Below are positions 1 through 5,117 of a stretch of DNA of 5,117 nucleotides, piece after piece (the stretch's first letter is position 1; the number at the start of each line of letters is the position of its first letter). The position numbers and the translations under genes were made by a program. Below the pieces are notes generated by a model. The model was given only the letters and a program-made list of their open reading frames with translations, was not told the origin of the DNA and did not search any database. This DNA is from Candidatus Dadabacteria bacterium (GTDB taxonomy: Bacteria > Desulfobacterota_D > UBA1144 > Nemesobacterales > UBA2774): positions 1-5,117 of the forward strand of contig QIHJ01000362.1 in the NCBI GenBank assembly GCA_003229065.1. Direction: 5' to 3'.

Positions 1-147
1 GAAATTTATTCAATCGTTGTTGCCGCATATTCTATCTATAGGTGATTGGATTTAGTAAGACACCGCCTCTGCATTTTAGGCTTCTCCAAACTTACCTACG
101 CCTCCTAATTGACAATCCCTCGTTCTATCGTTAAACAATTAGGGTAA
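1..147. other. Intergenic region upstream of gcvT, no gene seen
   Basis: No supportable gene lies here. The three plus-strand frames open at the window edge close with stops at 37-39, 43-45 and 52-54, so at most a few C-terminal residues of an upstream gene could be present and none is recognisable. The segment should hold the gcvTH promoter, or the operon may start further left. I looked for a glycine riboswitch, which commonly precedes gcvT, and saw no tandem aptamer-like pattern; the space is also short for a tandem one. The minus strand has an AGGAGG (complement of 101-106) but no credible reading frame behind it. Confidence 0.6.
109..137 (+). promoter_or_regulatory. Possible sigma70-type promoter before gcvT (weak)
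   Basis: A perfect -35 hexamer TTGACA lies at 109-114, and 17 bases later comes TAAACA (132-137), which matches the -10 consensus at only three of six positions. Transcription from it would begin around 143-145, leaving almost no leader before the gcvT ATG at 148. The usual ribosome-binding site would then be missing from the transcript. The -35 match may therefore be chance, and the real promoter may lie elsewhere. Confidence 0.2.
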
Positions 148-1257
148 ATGAAGAGAACATCCCTGTTTCAAGTACATAAAAATTTGGGCGCAAAGATGGT
201 CGAGTTTGCCGGCTGGGAAATGCCCGTGCAGTACGAGGGTGTAAGGCAGGAGCATCTCGCGGTGAGGAATTCCGTGGGCTTATTCGATGTCAGCCACATG
301 GGAGAGATCGAAGTCAGGGGGCCCGATGCGCTTCCGTTCTGTCAGTGGATTACTACAAACGATGCATCTAAGATTAAGGCTAACCAGGCGCAGTACACAC
401 TAATCTGCTTTGAGAACGGCGGGGTAGTGGACGACGTAATTTTATATAAATTCTCGGATGAGAATCTCCTGTTCTGCGCAAACGCATCTAATTCCTTAAA
501 GGTCTATGAGTGGATCAGGGGGCATATAGGTAATTACAATGTGGAAGTGCTCGACAGGAGTCCCGATTACTCTCAGATAGCCATTCAGGGCCCATGCTCG
601 GAGGCTGTTTTATCCGAAAGTATCGGTATTTCTTTAGAGGGCCTGAAAAGGTTTTATTTTCTAACCTGCAATTGGAACGAGAATGATTTGATAGTCGCAA
701 GGACCGGTTATACCGGAGAAAACGGGTACGAGATATTCCTCCCCTGGGAGGCGGGGCCGGATTTGTGGAGCAGGCTTATGGAAATAGGCAGCGGGCAGGG
801 TATTAAACCCGCAGGACTCGGGGCCCGAGACACGTTACGCTTGGAGATGGGCTATTCGCTCTACGGCCACGAGATAGATGAAGATACAAATCCCCTTGAG
901 GCGGGGCTCGGACGCTACGTAAAACTGGATAGCGAGGACTTTATCGGGAAGCAGGCGATAGTCGATTCTATGGCAAAGGGGCTTACAAACGAGCTTGTCG
1001 CGTTTACTATGGTTGAGCGCGGAATACCCCGGCAGGGTTACTCAATATTCCGGGATGGGGAGAAGCTCGGCAGAGTTACAAGCGGAACTTTTTCCCCGAG
1101 TCTTGAAAAACCCATCGGTATGGGTTATTTAAAAGGGGTAGGAGCGGAAATTGATAGAGTTAATCGAAGTAATGAGTTGATACAGATTGAGATTAGAAAT
1201 ACACTCAGGGAGGTTCAGGTGGCTTCGCTTCCCTTTTATAAAAAGGGCAATAATTAA
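148..1257 (+). CDS. gcvT: Aminomethyltransferase, T-protein of the glycine cleavage system
   Basis: This cytoplasmic enzyme takes the aminomethyl group carried on lipoyl-GcvH, releases ammonia and forms 5,10-methylene-tetrahydrofolate. The 369-residue protein has the normal family length (about 360-370) and is collinear with it. The N-terminal GcvT folate-binding domain begins with FAGWEMPVQY (20-29) and DVSHMGE (47-53), followed by GGVVDD (91-96). Asp96 is the likely catalytic aspartate, equivalent to E. coli Asp101. Later marks are RTGYTGENGYEIFLP (185-199), GLGARDTLRLEMGYSLYGHEI (223-243), NPLEAGLGRYVKLD (248-261) and, in the C-terminal barrel, TSGTFSPSLEKPIGMGY (311-327) and PFYKK near the end. 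The start is fixed: an in-frame TAA (145-147) directly abuts the ATG. The Shine-Dalgarno match is modest, AGGG at 141-144 with only three bases before the ATG. gcvH follows 12 bases later. No damage is seen. Confidence 0.98.
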   Translation: MKRTSLFQVHKNLGAKMVEFAGWEMPVQYEGVRQEHLAVRNSVGLFDVSHMGEIEVRGPDALPFCQWITTNDASKIKANQAQYTLICFENGGVVDDVILYKFSDENLLFCANASNSLKVYEWIRGHIGNYNVEVLDRSPDYSQIAIQGPCSEAVLSESIGISLEGLKRFYFLTCNWNENDLIVARTGYTGENGYEIFLPWEAGPDLWSRLMEIGSGQGIKPAGLGARDTLRLEMGYSLYGHEIDEDTNPLEAGLGRYVKLDSEDFIGKQAIVDSMAKGLTNELVAFTMVERGIPRQGYSIFRDGEKLGRVTSGTFSPSLEKPIGMGYLKGVGAEIDRVNRSNELIQIEIRNTLREVQVASLPFYKKGNN

Positions 1258-1262
1258 GGAGA
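1258..1262 (+). promoter_or_regulatory. Ribosome-binding site of gcvH
   Basis: GGAGA begins right after the gcvT stop codon and lies seven bases before the gcvH ATG at 1270. It is the best Shine-Dalgarno match of the three gcv genes and supports that start. The tight spacing means gcvH is probably translated from the same message as gcvT. Confidence 0.75.
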
Positions 1263-1269
1263 ATATACC

Positions 1270-1665
1270 ATGGTTCAGGTACCTGCTGAATTAAAATATA
1301 CGAATGATCACGAGTGGATTATGGAAGAAGGCGATATGCTGGTAATAGGCATATCGGACTATGCCCAGGACTCTCTTGGGGAAATTGTATATATAGAGCT
1401 TCCGAGCGAAGGGGATGAAATCACAAAGGGCGATCCCTTTGGAGCGGTAGAATCGACCAAGGCCGTGTCTGACCTCTATGCGCCGGTTAGCGGTGACGTG
1501 GTGGAGGTAAACGAGGCTCTCCTCGGTGCCCCTGAAACTATAAACGAAGACCCTTACGGCGAGGGATGGATGATCAAAGTAAAACCCTACGACCCTGACG
1601 AGCTTAAAGACTTGATGGAAAGCGCAATCTATACGAAACATGTAGAAAATGAAATGGAAGATTAA
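1270..1665 (+). CDS. gcvH: Glycine cleavage system H-protein (lipoyl carrier)
   Basis: GcvH is the small lipoylated shuttle protein of the complex. Its lipoyl arm accepts the aminomethyl group from GcvP, carries it to GcvT, and is then re-oxidised by the L-protein. The 131-residue product is a single lipoyl/biotinyl-type domain, close to the family's usual 125-130. It shows the family start KYTNDHEWI (9-17), GISDYAQDSLGEIVYIELP (27-45), and the lipoylation loop GAVESTKAVSDLYAP (58-72), in which Lys64 is the expected lipoyl attachment site. PVSGDVVEVNEALLGAPETINEDPYGEGWMIKV follows, as expected. The acidic tail after residue about 118 (KHVENEMED) is slightly longer than usual. The gene sits 12 bases after gcvT. 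Lipoate attachment enzymes are not in the window. Confidence 0.98.
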   Translation: MVQVPAELKYTNDHEWIMEEGDMLVIGISDYAQDSLGEIVYIELPSEGDEITKGDPFGAVESTKAVSDLYAPVSGDVVEVNEALLGAPETINEDPYGEGWMIKVKPYDPDELKDLMESAIYTKHVENEMED

Positions 1666-1807
1666 GCCAATAACAATCGAAGCAAGTTAAGAATTAGATA
1701 GGGAAGATCGGGTATTATATTTTAATTTAGTCAGCGGTATTAGTAAATTCACATTTGTAATGCTTACCCTTCTGTAAAATTAAAAAATATTTTCTGAGCA
1801 GATATTA
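1666..1807. other. AT-rich gap between gcvH and gcvP
   Basis: Only 41 of these 142 bases are G or C, far below the flanking genes, and no reading frame is supported. There is no clear intrinsic terminator after gcvH. An imperfect, mostly A-U stem can be drawn between about 1737-1748 and 1753-1764, but it has wobbles and a bulge and no following T-run. TAAAAT at 1775-1780 resembles a -10 box; the best upstream partner, TTCACA at 1748-1753, is 21 bases away, too far for a standard promoter. The gap is much wider than that between gcvT and gcvH and could hold a separate gcvP promoter or an mRNA processing or regulator site. This cannot be decided by eye. Confidence 0.5.
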
Positions 1808-4711
1808 ATGAAAACTCATCCCAACGGATATAATTTATTTTCCAAGAGGCATCTGGGACCAAGCGGATCAGAGACTCGGTCGATGCTCGCGTCTTTGGAT
1901 ATAAGTTCACTGGATGATCTTATAGAGCAGACTGTCCCTTCTTCGATCAGACTGAAGGCTCCGCTTGACCTGCCCGAGCCTCTAAGTGAGTATAAATTTT
2001 TAGAGGCGCTCAAGAAGACCGCAAAAAAAAACAAAGTCTATAAATCCTACATCGGCCTCGGTTACTATGACTGTCTTACCCCAGGCGTAATACAGCGTAA
2101 TATATTTGAAAACCCAGGTTGGTATACCCAGTACACTCCTTATCAGGCTGAGATTTCTCAGGGCCGCCTGGAAGCCCTGATTAACTTTCAGACCCTTGTG
2201 ACTGACCTTACCAAAATGGAAATAGCAAACGCTTCTCTTCTGGACGAAGCGACCGCTGCGGCCGAGGCTATGACGATGTTACATCGTATAAGCAGTATAA
2301 AACGGAAAACCGAGGACGCTAGAAAGTTTTTTGTGTCTGAAAAATGTTTCCCTCAGACAATCGATGTTTTAAAAACAAGGGCCGAGCCGCTCGGGATTGT
2401 GCTCGTTGTCGGGGGTCACGCAAAATTTGATTTCGGCGGTGATTATTTTGGTGCTTTACTGCAATATCCGGACTCGGACGGTGAGATCAGTGATTACACG
2501 GGATTTGTGGATAGAGCGCATGAAAAAGGGATTCTCGTAGCAGTAGCTGCCGATTTGCTTAGCCTCACGCTTCTCACTCCCCCGGGAGAATTCGGGGCCG
2601 ATGTAGTGCTCGGGTCTGCTCAAAGATTCGGTGTGCCGATGGGCTACGGGGGTCCGCACGCAGCATATTTCGCTACCCACGAGAGCTTTATACGCCAGGT
2701 ACCCGGGCGAATAATCGGCGTGTCGATCGACTCAAACGGCGACACGGCTTACAGGATGGCACTACAGACGAGGGAGCAGCATATTCGACGAGAAAAAGCC
2801 ACTTCCAACATTTGCACCGCGCAGGCGCTTCTTGCCATCATGGCCGGTATGTATGCCGTATACCACGGCGGAGACGGTTTACAGTCGATTGCCGGGAGGA
2901 TACACAGCACAGCCCGTTTCATAGAGAGGGAACTGGGGAGCATGGGTTATAAGCAGATAAATGATCACTACTTCGACACGCTCAAAGTCAATATGGGGAA
3001 AGAGGCCGGAAAAGCGATTGAAAAAATAAGACTGCTCTCAGAGTCAGAAGGCATTAATTTCAGATATATAGATAAGAAGCACATAGGGATATCGATCGAT
3101 GAGACAACAGAGTCAGACGATGTCAAAAAGCTCCTTCGCATCTTTTCCGCGCTAAATAACAGCAAATACGATTTCACTCGTTTTGAGAGCAGGTTCAAAG
3201 ACTACACCGCTGATTTTCCCGAAGAATACAAACGTACAAACCCCTATTTAACCCACCCTGTTTTTGAAAGATACCGTTCTGAAACAAAGATGCTCAGATA
3301 CATCAGGAAGCTAGAGAGTAAGGATTTGTCACTGACCACATCGATGATCCCGCTGGGCTCATGCACTATGAAGCTTAATGCCACAACGGAAATGCTGCCC
3401 GTTACATGGCCAGAGTTCTCTAAGATGCACCCCTTTGCCCCCATAAATCAGACGGCTGGGTATCTCAGGATATTCAAAGAGCTTGAGGGATTCCTTGCTG
3501 AAATTACGGGGCTTCACTCCGTATCGCTTCAGCCCAATTCGGGGGCGCAGGGCGAGTACGCCGGGCTTCTGGTCATCAGAGACTATTATAAAGACAGGGG
3601 TGAGGAGGGGAGGAACGTTACGCTCATACCTTCCTCCGCGCACGGTACAAACCCCGCAAGCGCCGCCATGGCCGGTATGCGCGTAGTAGTGGTGGGCTGC
3701 GACGAGCACGGGAATATCGACATGGATGACCTTAAGAAAAAAGCGGAGAAGTATAAGGATACGCTCGCAGCTCTTATGATTACCTACCCTTCAACTCACG
3801 GGGTATTTGAGGAGGGCGTGAGGGAGATGTGCATGGTGGTTCATAAAAACGGCGGCCAGGTATATCTGGACGGCGCCAATATGAACGCACAGGTCGGCAT
3901 TACGAGCCCGGCCGAGATCGGGGCGGACGTATGTCATATCAATCTCCATAAGACCTTCAGTATTCCCCACGGCGGCGGAGGGCCCAGAATGGGGCCCATC
4001 TGTGTCGCGGAGCATCTTGCCCCGTACCTCCCCGGGCACCCGGTTATAGACCCCGGAAACGGCAAGCAATCAGCATCGGTTTCGGCATCGCCCTGGGGGA
4101 GCGCGAGCATACTGCTCGTGTCCTATGCCTATATTAAGCTCCTTGGTAAAACGGGCGTTACAGAGGCTACCGAGTATGCGATACTGAACGCAAATTACAT
4201 TAAATCGAGACTGGAAAAGTATTATGACGTTCTTTATTCGGGCTCTCACGGAAGAGTCGCGCACGAATTTATACTGGACCTCAGGCGGTTTAAGCGAGAC
4301 TGCGGCGTAGACGTAGAGGACGTTGCAAAGAGGCTTATGGACTACGGTTTTCATGCGCCCACAGTCTCCTGGCCCGTTGCCGGGACCATGATGATAGAGC
4401 CGACCGAGAGTGAAGCCAAAGACGAGCTCGACAGGTTCTGTGACGCGCTTATATCGATTTACAAAGAGATAGAGGAAATTACCGAGGGCGCTTCAGATCC
4501 ACTTAACAATGTACTTAAAAACGCGCCTCATACAGCAAGGGAAGCCTTGATAGATGATTGGAAACACCCCTATTCCAGGAAAAAAGCGCTTTATCCCCTT
4601 CCATATGTGGAGGAACAAAAGTTCTGGCCCCCGGTAGGCAGGATTAATAACCCCTTCGGGGACAGAAACCTGGTGTGCTCTTGCCCCCCTATAGAGTCCT
4701 ACGAGGACTGA
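1808..4711 (+). CDS. gcvP: Glycine dehydrogenase (decarboxylating), single-chain P-protein
   Basis: GcvP is the PLP-dependent decarboxylase that starts glycine cleavage: it forms a glycine Schiff base, releases CO2 and transfers the aminomethyl group to lipoyl-GcvH. The 967-residue protein is full length (E. coli about 957) and fuses the two halves that are separate GcvPA and GcvPB elsewhere. The N-terminal half carries RHLGPS (14-19), SYIGLGYYD (80-88), [20 protein letters not shown] (101-120), [17 protein letters not shown] (270-286) and [16 protein letters not shown] (321-336). The catalytic half has [10 protein letters not shown] (515-524), [13 protein letters not shown] (575-587), [11 protein letters not shown] (609-619) and NLHKTF (712-717), where Lys715 is the expected PLP lysine. 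It ends in the family tail [10 protein letters not shown] (952-961). The glycine-rich loop after Lys715 reads GGGGPRMGP, with Arg727 where the family usually has Gly. The start is secure: an in-frame TAA lies at 1781-1783 with no ATG, GTG or TTG between. No strong Shine-Dalgarno precedes it. Confidence 0.98.
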   Translation: MKTHPNGYNLFSKRHLGPSGSETRSMLASLDISSLDDLIEQTVPSSIRLKAPLDLPEPLSEYKFLEALKKTAKKNKVYKSYIGLGYYDCLTPGVIQRNIFENPGWYTQYTPYQAEISQGRLEALINFQTLVTDLTKMEIANASLLDEATAAAEAMTMLHRISSIKRKTEDARKFFVSEKCFPQTIDVLKTRAEPLGIVLVVGGHAKFDFGGDYFGALLQYPDSDGEISDYTGFVDRAHEKGILVAVAADLLSLTLLTPPGEFGADVVLGSAQRFGVPMGYGGPHAAYFATHESFIRQVPGRIIGVSIDSNGDTAYRMALQTREQHIRREKATSNICTAQALLAIMAGMYAVYHGGDGLQSIAGRIHSTARFIERELGSMGYKQINDHYFDTLKVNMGKEAGKAIEKIRLLSESEGINFRYIDKKHIGISIDETTESDDVKKLLRIFSALNNSKYDFTRFESRFKDYTADFPEEYKRTNPYLTHPVFERYRSETKMLRYIRKLESKDLSLTTSMIPLGSCTMKLNATTEMLPVTWPEFSKMHPFAPINQTAGYLRIFKELEGFLAEITGLHSVSLQPNSGAQGEYAGLLVIRDYYKDRGEEGRNVTLIPSSAHGTNPASAAMAGMRVVVVGCDEHGNIDMDDLKKKAEKYKDTLAALMITYPSTHGVFEEGVREMCMVVHKNGGQVYLDGANMNAQVGITSPAEIGADVCHINLHKTFSIPHGGGGPRMGPICVAEHLAPYLPGHPVIDPGNGKQSASVSASPWGSASILLVSYAYIKLLGKTGVTEATEYAILNANYIKSRLEKYYDVLYSGSHGRVAHEFILDLRRFKRDCGVDVEDVAKRLMDYGFHAPTVSWPVAGTMMIEPTESEAKDELDRFCDALISIYKEIEEITEGASDPLNNVLKNAPHTAREALIDDWKHPYSRKKALYPLPYVEEQKFWPPVGRINNPFGDRNLVCSCPPIESYED

Positions 4712-4741
4712 TCAGCCTGCTGATTCAAAATAACGAAGTTT

Positions 4742-4759
4742 AAAAAGAGTGCAGAGCAC
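4742..4759 (-). terminator. Possible weak intrinsic terminator of the prohibitin-like gene
   Basis: Read on the minus strand, GTGC-TCT-GCAC (complement of 4749-4759) forms a four-base-pair stem with a three-base loop, followed at once by TCTTTTT (complement of 4742-4748). It lies 16 bases beyond the stop codon of the minus-strand gene. Position and T-run fit an intrinsic terminator, but the stem is short. No comparable structure with a T-run is evident for gcvP on the plus strand. Confidence 0.35.
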
Positions 4760-4775
4760 CTACACCGTCAGCTAC

Positions 4776-5117
4776 TTAATCTTTTGTAATAGAATCTAGA
4801 TTAATGATGGGGATAGTTTCTCCTCCCGTGAACCTGGGGAGGGTCCCGTCCCATTTTTCTGCCAGGCGGAGCTGGATCAATTGAGGGTTACCTTTAAGCG
4901 CTTTGGCCTCTCTGTCTATAGCGTCGGCTTTGGCCTTGGACGCGGCTTCGATCTCATAAGCTTCACCGTCCGCCGCGAGTTTTCGCTCCTGATAACCGGC
5001 CTCAGCCTGCGTAACTCGCCTTGTCTTTTCATTAATCGCCTGAAGCGCCTCCTGCTCGGCCCTTACCTTAAGCTCGATAGCCTTGTTGAATTCTGCTGAG
5101 AATTCAAAATCGGTAAT
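4776..5117 (-). CDS. Prohibitin-like SPFH/band 7 protein, C-terminal part (gene cut by window edge)
   Basis: Only the last 113 residues are present; the frame is open to the right edge at 5117, so start, membrane anchor and the SPFH domain itself are outside. Residues about 1-75 of the visible part are rich in Ala, Glu, Lys and Arg and look like the helical coiled-coil that follows the SPFH domain (FNKAIELKVRAEQEALQAIN, QAEAGYQERKLAADGEA). The tail NPQLIQLRLAEKWDGTLP (77-94) followed by GGETIPIINLDSI resembles the C-terminus of bacterial prohibitin homologues, which often end with a KW(D/N)G-LP and a G-rich, hydrophobic segment. Such proteins form ring-like membrane scaffolds, often linked to proteases such as FtsH; that role is family knowledge, not visible here. 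The gene converges on gcvP with 64 bases between stop codons, and no functional link to glycine cleavage is implied. Assignment rests on pattern recognition of the tail and helix. Confidence 0.82.
   Translation of the reverse strand: MTDFEFSAEFNKAIELKVRAEQEALQAINEKTRRVTQAEAGYQERKLAADGEAYEIEAASKAKADAIDREAKALKGNPQLIQLRLAEKWDGTLPRFTGGETIPIINLDSITKD

Noticed and set aside
36..106. Tiny minus-strand frame behind an AGGAGG (complement of 101-106)
   Set aside because: The only frame near it would use TTG (complement of 87-89), code for 17 residues and show no recognisable feature, so the AGGAGG is most likely chance.
1..147. Glycine riboswitch upstream of gcvT
   Set aside because: This is the expected place for one, but I saw no recognisable aptamer pattern on the plus strand, and 147 bases hold little room for a tandem aptamer plus expression platform. 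A covariance-model search with the Rfam glycine riboswitch model would settle it.
1291..1641. 116-codon minus-strand frame covering gcvH
   Set aside because: It is antisense to a clear full-length GcvH, and its translation has no recognisable family features.
3359..3709. 116-codon minus-strand frame and an overlapping plus-strand frame (3483-3686) inside gcvP
   Set aside because: Both are shadows of gcvP, which is intact and strongly conserved across this stretch.
148..4711. A novel system hidden in the gcv genes
   Set aside because: All three genes are collinear with known families, without fusions, frameshifts or extra domains, and almost all remaining sequence is short intergenic DNA.
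4711..4724. Perfect inverted repeat ATCAGC-CT-GCTGAT overlapping the gcvP stop, considered as a gcvP terminator
   Set aside because: The stem is only five to six base pairs with a tight loop, and the following bases (TCAAAATAACG) contain no T-run, so intrinsic termination is not supported.
4881..5099. 72-codon plus-strand frame at the right end
   Set aside because: It lies entirely antisense to the prohibitin-like gene, whose minus-strand product is recognisable; the plus-strand product resembles nothing and has no ribosome-binding site that I can see.

Overview
The window is an ordinary bacterial glycine cleavage locus with a truncated neighbour. Three plus-strand genes encode the T-protein (gcvT, 148-1257), the H-protein (gcvH, 1270-1665) and a full-length single-chain P-protein (gcvP, 1808-4711). 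The right edge holds the 3' end of a minus-strand gene for a prohibitin-like (SPFH/band 7) membrane-associated protein (4776-5117), which converges on gcvP and runs out of the window.

The three gcv products form three of the four parts of the glycine cleavage system. GcvP decarboxylates glycine with pyridoxal phosphate and loads the aminomethyl group onto the lipoyl arm of GcvH. GcvT releases ammonia and passes the one-carbon unit to tetrahydrofolate. The fourth part, the dihydrolipoamide dehydrogenase (L-protein), is not in the window and is presumably supplied from elsewhere. gcvT and gcvH are only 12 bases apart and surely co-transcribed. gcvP follows after a 142-base AT-rich gap (41 of 142 bases are G or C) and may be read through from gcvTH, have its own promoter, or both.

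The organism is a bacterium: genes are compact and co-directional, and gcvH has a good Shine-Dalgarno site. The single-chain GcvP resembles the proteobacterial/cyanobacterial/mitochondrial type rather than the split GcvPA/GcvPB of Firmicutes, Thermus and archaea. Base composition is moderate. I cannot name a phylum from the sequence.

I found no mobile element, CRISPR array, RNA gene or glycine riboswitch, and no sign of an undescribed system. The points worth a second look are small: an arginine in the normally all-glycine/small-residue loop after the PLP lysine of GcvP, a conserved candidate redox cysteine pair in GcvP, and the unusual translation and transcription signals before gcvT and gcvP.
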